Shown here: positions 53,080-62,961 of the stretch, in pieces
Layout of the letters: each line of letters begins with the position of its first letter
Numbering within the stretch: position 1 is the first letter of the stretch
Source: Butyrivibrio sp. M55
GTDB taxonomy: Bacteria > Bacillota > Clostridia > Lachnospirales > Lachnospiraceae
Reading direction: 5' to 3'
DNA: 64,000 nt
NCBI RefSeq assembly: GCF_900116865.1
Contig: NZ_FPCD01000001.1
Location: 1-64,000 of the forward strand
The notes under the pieces: model-generated
The model's database searches: none
What the model saw: the letters and a program-made list of their open reading frames with translations, nothing else
Told to the model about the DNA's origin: nothing
Made by a program: the position numbers and the translations under genes

Positions 53080-53101
53080 TAATTATAAGAGGTAAGAGAT
53101 T

Positions 53102-54736
53102 ATGGCAAATCTTATAAATTATATTAAATGGCGCGGGGATCTTGATTTTGAGCAGTCGCCCTTTAATGAGGTGGACAATCTTGCACTTTCGCTTCTTATA
53201 TACAATGACTTAAACGGGATTGTTCCCGATTCGGAAAACGGCGGTAAGATTTCGGTCAAAAAAGCCGCCGACATATATTTTAGTACGCATCCTATCGATG
53301 GACTTTCGAGAGTCGATTTTGATTGGGTGCTACTTTACATGGCAAAGAGTAAAAGGTTTGGGGAACTGACACTTTCTGATTATCTTGATGTCAACGATAT
53401 GGACAAAGACATGCTTATAACGGCGATGACGATACATTTTCCGGACGGAAGCCTGTTTGTCTCATTTCGCGGAACGACTATGGATATCGATGACTGGAGG
53501 ATGGATTTCAAGATAAGTTTTGAAGAGATCATGGCGCAGAAAGAGGCTGTGAACTATCTTAGATATATTTTGTCCAAGTACGCAGGCGATGTGTATGTCG
53601 GAGGGCATTCAAAGGGCGGAAATCTGGCTGTTTATTCCGCAATGAATCTTCCAAATATAGTTCAGCCAAGGATCAAGCATGTTTACAGTAACGACGGTCC
53701 CGGAATCTGTCCTGAACTTCTTAATGAAAGGAAGTTTGCAAACGTAAAGTGGAAGCTTACGCATATTGTGCCTACGTACAGTATTGTTGGAATGCTCTTT
53801 GAACTTGATGTTCCGCATAGGATAGTTGCAAGTGACGGCGAGAGAATGCTTCAGCATTCGGGAATGACCTGGAAAGTTGCGGGAGATCATTTTGTTACAA
53901 AAAAGCACCTTACAGAGGAAAGTTCTGCGCTCAACAGAGTTATCGATGACTGGATAGAAAACGCTACAATGGAGCAACGAGAGGCGTTTACGAGGGATAT
54001 TTTTGATGCAATGAAAGCAGGAGGTGCGGTCTCTTTGTATGACATTTCAAAGGGCGGATTCCATGATTTTGGAACGATTCTTTTATCCGCGGCGCAGTCT
54101 GAGAGTAAGACCAAGATTATTCTTGGAAAGTTCTTTGGATCTCTCTGGCGAGAATTTGAGAAAATAAGGGTTATGGAGGCACTTAAGACTCAGCAGGGCC
54201 TTATTGATGCATTTCTTATACTTCTGGGAATTGTGTTCCTTGCTATTCCTAAAGCTATCTACAACATGATAGGCGGCGCCGTTGCGCTTACGTGCGCGCT
54301 TTTTAGCGCTTCTAGAATAATTAAAGCAGGAATGCGCGATGAGAAGGCGTTTATCAAGCGTGGACGAATGCTTTTTCACATACTTGTTATGAGTTTCATG
54401 GTATTTATCGTGTCGAATATAGAGCGCATTCCGAAATGGACGAACGTGTTTATTTCAATTGTCTTTTTCACCATGGCGTCAGCAAGCGTTCAGTACGTTA
54501 TCAAGCATAAAAAGACAATAAAGTCGGCGGGAAAATTCTGGATGATCCTTATAGCTGTAGTCAACATCAACATCGGTATCATTTCTTTTGCCACGCCGCA
54601 AAGGCTCACTTCAGTTAAATCTCTTACGGTCGGAAGCTATCTGGTGCTAATCGGAGTAGTGAGACTGCTTATTCAGATATTGTCGAAAAGACCTTCTTCA
54701 AAGGACAACGGATATTCCTATGAAGATGATGATTGA
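53102..54736 (+). CDS. DUF2974 (Mbeg1-like) alpha/beta-hydrolase with membrane tail
   Basis: A 544-residue protein. Residues 1-375 match the DUF2974/Mbeg1-like family; the nucleophile elbow is GGHSKGGNLAVYSAM with Ser in GHSKG, preceded by SFRGTTMDIDDW. The C-terminal third (about 365-530) has five to six membrane helices. It is probably a lipase or esterase. The start follows AAGAGG. Confidence 0.87.
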   Translation: MANLINYIKWRGDLDFEQSPFNEVDNLALSLLIYNDLNGIVPDSENGGKISVKKAADIYFSTHPIDGLSRVDFDWVLLYMAKSKRFGELTLSDYLDVNDMDKDMLITAMTIHFPDGSLFVSFRGTTMDIDDWRMDFKISFEEIMAQKEAVNYLRYILSKYAGDVYVGGHSKGGNLAVYSAMNLPNIVQPRIKHVYSNDGPGICPELLNERKFANVKWKLTHIVPTYSIVGMLFELDVPHRIVASDGERMLQHSGMTWKVAGDHFVTKKHLTEESSALNRVIDDWIENATMEQREAFTRDIFDAMKAGGAVSLYDISKGGFHDFGTILLSAAQSESKTKIILGKFFGSLWREFEKIRVMEALKTQQGLIDAFLILLGIVFLAIPKAIYNMIGGAVALTCALFSASRIIKAGMRDEKAFIKRGRMLFHILVMSFMVFIVSNIERIPKWTNVFISIVFFTMASASVQYVIKHKKTIKSAGKFWMILIAVVNINIGIISFATPQRLTSVKSLTVGSYLVLIGVVRLLIQILSKRPSSKDNGYSYEDDD

Positions 54737-54767
54737 TATTTTTCAGGAAGATGGGAGTAATCCGTAC

Positions 54768-54815
54768 GCAAAAGTACCACCACCGGGAGTCTACCGCAGT
54801 GATGGTACTTTTATT
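54768..54815 (+). terminator. Terminator of the DUF2974 gene
   Basis: AAAAGTACCA (54768-54777) pairs with TGGTACTTTT (54803-54812), closing the gene and followed by ATTTATT. Confidence 0.75.
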
Positions 54816-54975
54816 TATTGTTTAAAGGGAGGTTATTTAGCAGGTTTATTTATCTTTGTAAGATATATCGGAAAAATCATATTGGGGTTTAGCGGTTTAT
54901 ATTTTTTTGATATATTGTTTAGAAATGGGAAATTTAGTTGAGGATAAAAATAGTTTGTTGAAGGAGACGAGAGTG

Positions 54976-56508
54976 ATGAGGTGTACTGATTGTGGGAGAG
55001 AAATAAATAATGGAAGCAAATTTTGCCCGTACTGCGGAGTACCTGTAAAAAAGAAAAATGAAAAACTGTTGCTGATCGTTTTGGTAGTGGCTATTTTTGC
55101 AATTGCTGCGGGAGCTGTGTGTGTAATTGTTTCGAGTGTATTTGGCCGGATTAAAGAAGGTGGCGCGGTTTCTCAAGAGGCAAAATCCGGAATCAATATG
55201 GTTGCCGTCAATGGGCAAATATTCAATTCTTCCGGAGCTGTAAACGATAAGTTTAAGGGGACGGATTATTACGAATTTTATACCGATCCGGAAGGCGCAG
55301 TCGGAATGATATTTGCTGACGGAGGAGTATATATGATCGACTCTGCTCTCAAGGAAACTCTGATTGATGATGGTTGTGTGGATGCGGTAATGAATTATAC
55401 AGGTGAATATGTTTATATTGCGACCTCTGAAAAATCCAAGCTTGGCAAAGGTCTATGCGTATACAGTACCAAAGATAATAGTTATAACTTGATAGAAGCG
55501 TGCGATATTACATACTTAAGCTGTATTACGGCTTCTCCTGACGGTAATACGGTGCTTGTTTCAAGAGGAGATGGAATTTTTATAATGGGTCTTGACGGAA
55601 CGAGCGAAAAGATATACGACGAACAGCATAGTGTATCTAATGTGTTTGCTGTATCAAATGACAGAAAAGTGGCATATTTTTCGCCTGATCCCGGTGAAGG
55701 GCTGTTTTGCTGGAAAGAAGGCAATGTGATTAATCTTTATAATGAATACTTTGGCGGCTATATCGCTCTTAATTCTGATTGTAAAAAAATAATGTTTGAG
55801 AATACAGATGGATTGCGTTATTTTGATTCAAACGCAATGAACGAGTCTAAAGTGATTCTGTCATATCCATATTTTGATGCGATCTTTAAAGGAAAAGAAT
55901 TTTTTTATTCAGATGTTGATGCAAATTATTTTCCGGGGGCTGATTCGTTTGAAGGAATGTACATAAAAGCCGATAGAAGCAGTTATTGGCTTAATGCCGA
56001 TATGGAAGCTGTCTGCAAATCGGACAGCTTGGCATATGCATATTCAGACCGGGAATTTAAAGTCTATGATATAGAAGATGATTCGATAAAAGCAATTTTA
56101 TATAAAGACGGAGAAACACAGACAGAAGAGTTGTACCACAATGATAATGGTGTATATGATGTTGCGGTAAGTGATAATGGCGAGGTTTTATGGATCTTAT
56201 TGGATGATAAGATCGTTACATACAAAGACGGAAAAGTTATGAGCGAAGCATTTAAGGTTCCGGGTGATGGTTTTTCCATCGGAAATATAATGAATGATCC
56301 ATTGAGTGATAAAGCGTATTGCTTAAGCGATAACGGAACTGTATTTGCTCTCGATGAAAATGGAAACCATTCCGAGATCGGAACAGTTAAAAATGCGTAT
56401 GGTCTGTGGAGGGATTATTCCAATGGGAAAAGCATTATTGCTGTAGAAGATGATGATGGAGATATGACATATATTGTACACGATCACCTTGTAAAAAAAG
56501 ACAGATAA
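54976..56508 (+). CDS. Zinc-ribbon membrane protein with propeller-like domain
   Basis: A 510-residue protein. An N-terminal zinc ribbon (CTDCGREINNGSKFCPYCG, two CxxC pairs) is followed by a Lys-rich turn and one membrane helix (about residues 33-58), so the ribbon is cytoplasmic. The rest is extracytoplasmic and built from repeats like YIATSEKSKLGKGLCVYSTK, resembling a beta-propeller. ATG 54976 follows GGAGACGAG. The function is unknown; similar architecture is common in Lachnospiraceae. Confidence 0.8.
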   Translation: MRCTDCGREINNGSKFCPYCGVPVKKKNEKLLLIVLVVAIFAIAAGAVCVIVSSVFGRIKEGGAVSQEAKSGINMVAVNGQIFNSSGAVNDKFKGTDYYEFYTDPEGAVGMIFADGGVYMIDSALKETLIDDGCVDAVMNYTGEYVYIATSEKSKLGKGLCVYSTKDNSYNLIEACDITYLSCITASPDGNTVLVSRGDGIFIMGLDGTSEKIYDEQHSVSNVFAVSNDRKVAYFSPDPGEGLFCWKEGNVINLYNEYFGGYIALNSDCKKIMFENTDGLRYFDSNAMNESKVILSYPYFDAIFKGKEFFYSDVDANYFPGADSFEGMYIKADRSSYWLNADMEAVCKSDSLAYAYSDREFKVYDIEDDSIKAILYKDGETQTEELYHNDNGVYDVAVSDNGEVLWILLDDKIVTYKDGKVMSEAFKVPGDGFSIGNIMNDPLSDKAYCLSDNGTVFALDENGNHSEIGTVKNAYGLWRDYSNGKSIIAVEDDDGDMTYIVHDHLVKKDR

Positions 56509-56513
56509 GAAAT

Positions 56514-56545
56514 TACAAAAAAAGCCGGTCGCATAAGCGGCCGGC
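56514..56545 (-). terminator. Terminator of purC
   Basis: GCCGGTCGC (56524-56532) pairs with GCGGCCGGC (56537-56545) around ATAA with one wobble. On the minus strand a T run (56523-56514) follows. Confidence 0.88.
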
Positions 56546-56568
56546 GCATTTCATTCCTGTTATTTACA

Positions 56569-57444
56569 TCAAACGTTAAGTTCTGAACCTGTAAGGAGCT
56601 TATAAGCTTCAAGGTACTTAGCGATTGTCTTGTCAATTACGTCCTGAGGAAGGTTGTAATCACACTCAGGATTAGCCTTTAAGTAGTCACGAACGAACTG
56701 CTTGTCAAATGAAGGCTGACCGTGTCCGGGTTCATAACCTTCTACAGGCCAGAAACGTGAGCTGTCAGGTGTGAGCATCTCGTCTGCAAGAACAACTTCG
56801 CCGTTCTCATCGATACCGAACTCAAACTTTGTGTCTGCGATGATGATTCCGCGAGTGAGAGCGTAGTCTGCACATTTCTTGTAAAGAGCGATTGTGTAAT
56901 CCTTGATCTTTGTTGCGTACTCAAGGCCCTTTCCGGGGAATGCCTTCTCGAGAACTTCTACGCTGCGGTCGAAGTCGATGTTCTCATCGTGATCACCGAT
57001 CTCAGCCTTTGTGCTGGGAGTGTAGATGGGTTCAGGGAGCTTGTCGCACTCTTTGAGACCTTCGGGAAGCTTGATTCCGCATACAGTTCCGTTTTCCTTG
57101 TAGCTGTTCCAGCCACTTCCTGTGATATATCCACGAACGATGCACTCAACGGGAACCATGTTGAGCTTTTTGCAAAGCATGCTGTTTCCTTTAAATTCCT
57201 CGCTTCTGAAAAATTCAGGCATATCGTTTGTATCAACGCTTACCATATGGTTGTTTACGATGTCCTTGGTATAATCAAACCAGAACTTTGACATCTGGGT
57301 CAACACAGCACCCTTCTTAGTAACTTTGTTCTTGAGAATTACGTCGAAAGCGGAGATTCTGTCTGTTGCAACCATGATAAGGTTCTCTCCGATGTCGTAA
57401 ATTTCTCTTACTTTTCCTTCTTTTACGGGACTAAATGTCTGCAT
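56569..57444 (-). CDS. purC: SAICAR synthase
   Basis: A 291-residue ATP-dependent ligase that joins CAIR and aspartate in purine synthesis. The N-terminus SPVKEGKVREIYDIGENLIM and VATDRISAFDVIL, then VECIVRGYITGSGWNSY and ADTKFEFGIDENG, are family motifs. It follows the ABC-F gene by 31 bases and is likely co-transcribed. ATG 57444 follows AGGAGGAG. Confidence 0.96.
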   Translation of the reverse strand: MQTFSPVKEGKVREIYDIGENLIMVATDRISAFDVILKNKVTKKGAVLTQMSKFWFDYTKDIVNNHMVSVDTNDMPEFFRSEEFKGNSMLCKKLNMVPVECIVRGYITGSGWNSYKENGTVCGIKLPEGLKECDKLPEPIYTPSTKAEIGDHDENIDFDRSVEVLEKAFPGKGLEYATKIKDYTIALYKKCADYALTRGIIIADTKFEFGIDENGEVVLADEMLTPDSSRFWPVEGYEPGHGQPSFDKQFVRDYLKANPECDYNLPQDVIDKTIAKYLEAYKLLTGSELNV

Positions 57445-57475
57445 GCTTATGCTCCTCCTAATATAAATGCTTTAA

Positions 57476-59116
57476 TCAGTCGTCTTCCTCTTCTTCGGCA
57501 ACTGTATTATAAACTGTACGTTTTCTAGCCATCTCATCACTTTCAAGATATTCGTCATAAGTAGAACGCTTGTCGACAAGTGATCCGTCGGGGAGAATTT
57601 CCATTATTCTGTTTGCTGTTGTCTGAACAACCTGATGGTCACGGCAAGCGAAAAGTTCTACGCCGGGAAATTTGATCATTCCGTCGTTGAGAGCGGAGAT
57701 TGATTCCATATCAAGGTGGTTTGTGGGTTCATCGAAGATAAGGCAGTTTGCGCCGCTTATCATCATCTTTGAAAGGAGACAACGAACTTTTTCTCCTCCT
57801 GAAAGAACCTTAACTTTCTTGACGCCGTCTTCACCTGCAAAGAGCATTCTTCCGAGGAATCCTCTTACGTAAGTTGCGTCCTTTATCTCAGAATAGCCTG
57901 TAAGCCATTCGGTAATGTTGTAGTCGTTATCAAATTCTTTTGTATTATCCTTGGGGAAGTAAGCCTGTGAAGTTGTTACACCCCATTTGTATGTTCCTTC
58001 GTCGGGCTCAAGTTCTCCTGTGAGGATCTGGAAGAGAGTAGTCTTTGCGAGCTCGTTTCCACCTACAAAAGCAATCTTGTCATCGTGCTGTACGACGAAT
58101 GAAATGTTGTCGAGAATCTTCTCGCCGTTTATTGTCTTTGAAATTCCTGAAACGGTAAGAACTTCGTTACCGATCTCACGCTCAGGTCTAAAGTCGATGT
58201 AAGGATACTTTCTGCTTGAAGGCTTGATTGTATCGAGCTCGATCTTCTCAAGAGCTTTCTTTCTTGAAGTAGCCTGCTTTGATTTACTTGCGTTAGCAGA
58301 GAAACGTGCAATGAACTCTTTGAGTTCCTTGATCTGTTCCTCTTTTTTCTTGTTTGCTTCCTTCATCTGGCGAATCATGAGCTGTGATGACTCGTACCAG
58401 AAGTCGTAGTTACCGGCATAGAGCTGAATCTTGCCGTAGTCTATATCAGCAATGTAAGTGCAGACTTTATTGAGGAAGTAACGGTCGTGAGATACGACAA
58501 TGACCGTATTCTCGAAGTTGATAAGGAATTCCTCAAGCCATGCGATAGCATCGAGATCCAAATGGTTGGTAGGCTCGTCGAGAAGCAGGATATCGGGGTT
58601 GCCGAAAAGAGCTCTTGCAAGAAGAACCTTGACCTTCTGATTACCGTCAAGTTCTTTCATGAGCTTGTAGTGATTTTCAGTTTCGATACCAAGTCCGTTA
58701 AGAAGGCTCTCTGCGTCTGATTCAGCTTCCCATCCGTTCATCTCTGCAAACTCAGCTTCGAGTTCACTTGCGCGGATTCCGTCTTCGTCAGTGAAATCTT
58801 CCTTTGCATAAATGGCGTCTTTTTCATTCTTGATCTCAAAAAGACGGGCATTTCCCGAAATAACGGTATCAAGAACTACCTTGTCGTCATATTTAAAGTG
58901 ATCCTGTTCAAGGAAAGACAAACGCTGGCCGTCTGTGATAACGACATCGCCGTTTGTTGTCTCAATCTGACCTGATAAGATCTTCAAAAAGGTAGATTTT
59001 CCGGCGCCGTTTGCACCGATGATTCCGTAGCAGTTTCCTTCGGTAAATTTGATATTTACGTCTTCGAAAAGAGCTTTTTTACCAACTCTCAGTGTTACGT
59101 TATTAGCACTTATCAT
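57476..59116 (-). CDS. ABC-F family ATPase (YbiT-like) with altered H-loop
   Basis: A 546-residue soluble protein with two ATPase domains and the interdomain linker of ribosome-acting ABC-F proteins. Domain 1 has GANGAGKS, LLLDEPTNHLDLD and VVSHDRYF; its signature reads LDGNQ instead of LSGGQ. Domain 2 has Walker A GGNELAKT, signature LSGGEK, LIFDEPTNHLDME, but the H-loop reads CRDHQ where SHD is normal, so the switch His is Arg. The first two changes may be typical of this subgroup; the last looks unusual. It probably acts on ribosomes. Confidence 0.88.
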   Translation of the reverse strand: MISANNVTLRVGKKALFEDVNIKFTEGNCYGIIGANGAGKSTFLKILSGQIETTNGDVVITDGQRLSFLEQDHFKYDDKVVLDTVISGNARLFEIKNEKDAIYAKEDFTDEDGIRASELEAEFAEMNGWEAESDAESLLNGLGIETENHYKLMKELDGNQKVKVLLARALFGNPDILLLDEPTNHLDLDAIAWLEEFLINFENTVIVVSHDRYFLNKVCTYIADIDYGKIQLYAGNYDFWYESSQLMIRQMKEANKKKEEQIKELKEFIARFSANASKSKQATSRKKALEKIELDTIKPSSRKYPYIDFRPEREIGNEVLTVSGISKTINGEKILDNISFVVQHDDKIAFVGGNELAKTTLFQILTGELEPDEGTYKWGVTTSQAYFPKDNTKEFDNDYNITEWLTGYSEIKDATYVRGFLGRMLFAGEDGVKKVKVLSGGEKVRCLLSKMMISGANCLIFDEPTNHLDMESISALNDGMIKFPGVELFACRDHQVVQTTANRIMEILPDGSLVDKRSTYDEYLESDEMARKRTVYNTVAEEEEDD

Positions 59117-59166
59117 TAAAAATAGCCTCGCTTATTAATATAGAAATAGTCTTTGCAACATTTCGT

Positions 59167-59195
59167 ATTATAGGAGAAACTCCTGTAAAATGCAA
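59167..59195 (-). promoter_or_regulatory. Promoter of the ABC-F/purC transcript
   Basis: Minus-strand TTGCAT (59195-59190) is 17 bases before a perfect TATAAT (59172-59167). A small dyad AGGAG/CTCCT overlaps the upstream edge of the -10 box. Confidence 0.75.
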
Positions 59196-59201
59196 TAAGG
59201 A

Positions 59202-59236
59202 CAAAAAATGAGAAGCCCATATATCAAAATATGGGC
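59202..59236 (-). terminator. Terminator of the AraC-type gene
   Basis: GCCCATAT (59215-59222) pairs with ATATGGGC (59229-59236). On the minus strand a T run follows after TTCTCA. Confidence 0.85.
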
Positions 59237-59280
59237 AGTTAAAAGCAGGGTGATGAATTATATTTTCAAATATAGCCGGA

Positions 59281-60141
59281 TTAAGCAGAAAAGCTTGCGC
59301 GATATTCACTTGGCGACATATTCTTTTGCTCCTTAAAAACCCTGTTAAAAGAGGATATACTTTGAAAGCCTGACAGCATGGCAATTTCTGTCAGTGACAT
59401 GCCGTCATTTGACATAAGCTCCGCGGCTTTTTCGACTCGTATAAGATTCAGCCACTTATTATAATTAAGACCGGTTATTTCTTTAAAAATACGTGAGAAA
59501 TAATCTTTGCTTATTCCGGCTCTTTTTGCCATTTCTGATTGCGTTAGGTTGTCATCTGTGAGATTATTTTTTATATAGTCTGTTACCTTTACCATTTTGA
59601 AAAACAGTTCGTCTGTGACGGAAGCATAGTAGTTATCGGTAAGTTCACCGCTAAGTTCCTGCTTGTGATCGTCAAGAAGCATCATAAAATCAAAAAGGAG
59701 CTTGGTACACAGTATTTCTTTGTTGTTTTTGTTCGATCTGAAGGTATCGCGCATCTTATGCGCAATCTCACCAAGTTTAAGGGCAAGTTCCCTGTGATTG
59801 TTTATGCAGATAACGTGAAGATTGTGATAGTAGTGAATGATACGTTTAAAGTCAAAAACGGCATCTGCTATCGTATTACTAAACTGCAGGATGACAGAGC
59901 ATGTTCTGTCGGCATCAACAATCTCGTGAATTTCCATAGGCCATATAAGCACGATATCACCTTCAACCAGGTTATATATTTTTTGACCGATCTTATATAC
60001 ATTTTTTTCACCGGGTCCTACGAGGATGATCTCGCCAAAAGAGTGCCAGTGTGACGGGAACGATCTTTCCTCAGAACCGGTAGCAAGATTAAATGCGTGG
60101 GTAGTCTGAAAAGGAAAAGTCTCATATTGACTTGGATCCAT
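59281..60141 (-). CDS. AraC-family transcriptional regulator
   Basis: A 286-residue regulator. An N-terminal cupin-type ligand domain (HWHSFGEIILVGPGEKNVYK) is followed by two helix-turn-helix units (LTQSEMAKRAGISKDYFSRI and TEIAMLSGFQSISSFNRVF). It is divergent from the alcohol dehydrogenase gene with 77 bases between start codons, so it may control it in response to a sugar-like effector. Confidence 0.9.
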   Translation of the reverse strand: MDPSQYETFPFQTTHAFNLATGSEERSFPSHWHSFGEIILVGPGEKNVYKIGQKIYNLVEGDIVLIWPMEIHEIVDADRTCSVILQFSNTIADAVFDFKRIIHYYHNLHVICINNHRELALKLGEIAHKMRDTFRSNKNNKEILCTKLLFDFMMLLDDHKQELSGELTDNYYASVTDELFFKMVKVTDYIKNNLTDDNLTQSEMAKRAGISKDYFSRIFKEITGLNYNKWLNLIRVEKAAELMSNDGMSLTEIAMLSGFQSISSFNRVFKEQKNMSPSEYRASFSA

Positions 60142-60218
60142 ATTCGTACCTCCGTTTTTGCTAAATGAAATAATAAAATAATTTTATATGAATCTTATAT
60201 AGAAAGGAATGGAAAAAA

Positions 60219-61397
60219 ATGGACAATTTTACCTTTTATTCTCCCACATATTTTGTTTTTGGAAAAGACACTGAGAACGCAGCCGGCGAGTATGTGAAAA
60301 AATTTGGCGGAAGCAAAGTTCTCATTCATTACGGCGGAGGCAGCGTAGTACGTTCCGGCCTTCTTGACAGGGTGAAAAAATCTCTCGAAAAAGAGGGCAT
60401 TTCTTATAAAGAACTCGGAGGAGTAAAGCCCAATCCAAGGAGCGGCCTTGTATATGAAGGAATAAAGCTCTGCAAGGAAGAAAAAATAGATTTTGTTCTC
60501 GCTGTAGGAGGCGGAAGTACGATAGATTCTTCAAAAGCAATCGCGGCAGGAACATTGTATGACGGCGATTTCTGGGATTTCTATCAGGGAAAAGAAAGAA
60601 TTAAAGAGGCTCTTCCTGTAGGAACAATCCTTACGATCGCTGCAGCCGGAAGTGAAGGAAGTCCCGATTCTGTAATAACAAAAGAAGAGGGAATGTTTAA
60701 AAGAGGCGTGGGTTCCGATGCGCTCAGACCTAAATTCAGCATTTTGAACCCTGCACTTACACAGACTCTTCCCGCATATCAGACGGCAGCCGGGGTGACA
60801 GATATCATGGCACATCTTTATGAGAGATATCTTACCAATACCAAGGATGTTGAAGTTACGGACAGAATGATCGAGGCGCTCCTTCTTACAATGAAGCATG
60901 AGGCTCCGAGAGTAATAGAAGATCCCAATAACTATGAGGCAAGAGCGAATATTATGTGGGCAGGAATGATGGCTCACAACAATTCTTGCGGTGTGGGAAG
61001 AAGTCAGGACTGGAACAGCCACAATATTGAACATGAGCTCTCTGCGGTTTATGACTGTGCGCACGGTGCGGGACTTGCGGTTACCATGCCTGCGGTATTC
61101 AGCTATGTTATGAATCACGACGTTATGAGATTTGCAAAGGTTGCAACAAGAGTATGGGGCTGCCAGATGGACTTCGATCATCCCGAAGTTACGGCAAAAG
61201 AGGGAATCAAAGCATTCCAAAATTTCCTTATTTCTATCGGAATGCCAAAGAACTTTGAAGAACTCGGTGCAAAGGAAGAGGATATTCCCAAGCTTGTTGA
61301 AGTTCTTTGCAGAGGTGACGGAAGAAACGGTACTATCAGCGGTTTCGTTACTCTTAATGAAGATGATTGCACGAAGATTTACAAGATGATGGTATAA
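60219..61397 (+). CDS. Iron-containing alcohol dehydrogenase
   Basis: A 392-residue NAD(P)H-dependent dehydrogenase of the BDH/YqhD group. GGGSVVRSGLLDRV and AVGGGSTIDSSKAIA form the nucleotide site. Metal ligands lie in TDIMAHLYERYL and in SHNIEHELSAVYDCAHGAGLAV (His residues). It reduces aldehydes such as butanal. Start ATG follows AAAGGAATGG. The AraC-type gene is divergent. Confidence 0.92.
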   Translation: MDNFTFYSPTYFVFGKDTENAAGEYVKKFGGSKVLIHYGGGSVVRSGLLDRVKKSLEKEGISYKELGGVKPNPRSGLVYEGIKLCKEEKIDFVLAVGGGSTIDSSKAIAAGTLYDGDFWDFYQGKERIKEALPVGTILTIAAAGSEGSPDSVITKEEGMFKRGVGSDALRPKFSILNPALTQTLPAYQTAAGVTDIMAHLYERYLTNTKDVEVTDRMIEALLLTMKHEAPRVIEDPNNYEARANIMWAGMMAHNNSCGVGRSQDWNSHNIEHELSAVYDCAHGAGLAVTMPAVFSYVMNHDVMRFAKVATRVWGCQMDFDHPEVTAKEGIKAFQNFLISIGMPKNFEELGAKEEDIPKLVEVLCRGDGRNGTISGFVTLNEDDCTKIYKMMV

Positions 61398-61424
61398 AAA
61401 AGCTTATATTTAGACGTGTTTATG

Positions 61425-61462
61425 GCAGAAGACTGTTGCATATCGGCAGTCTTCTGCTTTCT
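61425..61462 (+). terminator. Terminator of the alcohol dehydrogenase gene
   Basis: An 11-bp perfect stem GCAGAAGACTG/CAGTCTTCTGC (61425-61435 and 61447-61457) is followed by TTTCTTT. Confidence 0.85.
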
Positions 61463-61480
61463 TTATGATAATTCTTCATA

Positions 61481-61486
61481 TATAAT
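61481..61486 (+). promoter_or_regulatory. -10 box upstream of the MFS transporter gene
   Basis: A perfect TATAAT lies 36 bases before ATG 61523. No good -35 box is seen 16-18 bases upstream. Confidence 0.45.
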
Positions 61487-61522
61487 ATAGTGTACAAAAA
61501 AATGGGGATATGGAGATACACT

Positions 61523-62851
61523 ATGAAACTAAACTATAAGAGAACTATACTTATCGGATTTGCATTTCTATCTATCTGTGCATTCTGGCAGTTTTATGAT
61601 AACGAGATTCCAAAGATATTAAAATATAGCTTTGGTCTTGGCGAGACCGCAACAGGTATAGTGATGGCTCTTGATAATGTGTTTGCACTTTTTCTTTTGC
61701 CATTGTTCGGAAATCTTTCGGATCATACCGACAGTAAAATAGGAAAAAGAATGCCGTATATTCTTGTTGGAACGGCAATGTCGGTTTCTCTTTTATATTT
61801 GCTTATTGCTGTAGCTAGAAAGAGCGGAAACTTGCTCTTATTTATGTTCGGACTTCTTTTTATTTTGTTTGCAATGGGAGTCTACAGATCGCCCGCAGTT
61901 TCACTTATGCCCGATCTTACACCGGCTCCCTTAAGAAGCTCGGGAAATGCGATAATAAATCTTATGGGAACAGTCGGTGGTATCTTTGTTCTTATCATGA
62001 CAAAGGTTTTGCTAAAAGAGGCTGAGAATCCGGCACAGACGGATTACATGCCTTTTATCATTAGCATTATCATCTGCATGGTTGTGTCTGTGGGAATATT
62101 GTTTTTTACCATAAATGAAAAGAAGATAAGAAAAGAAGTAGAAGAGCAGGGAGGACTTAAGTCTCTCGGAGAGGCTTTCGATGAGAAAGCTTCGGAAGAC
62201 GGCGACGGTACTTCGGAGGAAGAAACAAAGGGTAAGATGCCTGCTGAGGTGAGAAGAAGTCTCATTTTTCTTCTGATCTCGGTATTTTTCTGGTTTACGG
62301 CTTACAATGCGGTGACTACGGCATTTTCGCGCTTTGTTGGCGTTGTGTGGGATCTTCATAACAATGATTACGCCACATGCCTCCTTGTTGCCACTGTTGC
62401 GGCTACACTCAGTTATATTCCTATTGCGTATATATCAGGAAAGATAGGTAGAAAAAAGACTATTCTTTGCGGAATTGTTCTTATGGCTGCAAGCTACATT
62501 ATTACAGGACTTTATCCGCATTTTTCGGCTTCAATAAATATCTTTTTTGCAATTGTGGGAATAGGATGGGCTGCAATCAACGTAAACTCTTATCCGATGG
62601 TTGTTGAGATGTGTAAAGCGGGAGAGATAGGCAAATACACGGGAACATACTATACGTTCTCGATGGCTGCCCAGGTGTTTACACCTGTATTCTCCGGATA
62701 TCTGCTTGAGCATATATCATACAAGACGTTGTTCCCTTATGCGTTTATCTTTTCGGCTTTGGCATTTTTAACAATGCTTATGGTCAAACACGGCGATGCG
62801 AGACCCGATATGAAGGGTAATATACTCGAGAATTTCGACGTTGATGATTAA
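61523..62851 (+). CDS. MFS transporter, SLC45/GPH-like sugar permease
   Basis: A 442-residue membrane protein with twelve helices. SDHTDSKIGKRMPYILVG after helix 2 and MGVYRSPAVSLMPDLTPAPL around helix 5 resemble the SLC45/sucrose-type and GPH symporters. A charged central loop (about residues 205-240) divides the halves. It probably imports a disaccharide or glycoside. ATG 61523 follows GGAG; the GTG 61490 extension lacks a site. Confidence 0.87.
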   Translation: MKLNYKRTILIGFAFLSICAFWQFYDNEIPKILKYSFGLGETATGIVMALDNVFALFLLPLFGNLSDHTDSKIGKRMPYILVGTAMSVSLLYLLIAVARKSGNLLLFMFGLLFILFAMGVYRSPAVSLMPDLTPAPLRSSGNAIINLMGTVGGIFVLIMTKVLLKEAENPAQTDYMPFIISIIICMVVSVGILFFTINEKKIRKEVEEQGGLKSLGEAFDEKASEDGDGTSEEETKGKMPAEVRRSLIFLLISVFFWFTAYNAVTTAFSRFVGVVWDLHNNDYATCLLVATVAATLSYIPIAYISGKIGRKKTILCGIVLMAASYIITGLYPHFSASINIFFAIVGIGWAAINVNSYPMVVEMCKAGEIGKYTGTYYTFSMAAQVFTPVFSGYLLEHISYKTLFPYAFIFSALAFLTMLMVKHGDARPDMKGNILENFDVDD

Positions 62852-62961
62852 AATTATATGAAATTAATGTCGATTAACGCATTTAATTGTTGCGAATTAA
62901 ACAATTAGGAAGTAAAATATGTAGCAGACGTGTTAAAAAATTATCAGTAGGAAGTGGATTA

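Noticed and set aside
54720..54941. 73-residue frame after the DUF2974 gene
   Set aside because: It overlaps the DUF2974 end and runs through that gene's terminator, with no clear ribosome site. A hydrophobic stretch leaves a small chance that it is real.
60531..61220. 229-codon frame opposite the alcohol dehydrogenase gene
   Set aside because: Antisense shadow of a conserved gene; no initiation signals and a Cys/His-rich composition typical of such shadows.
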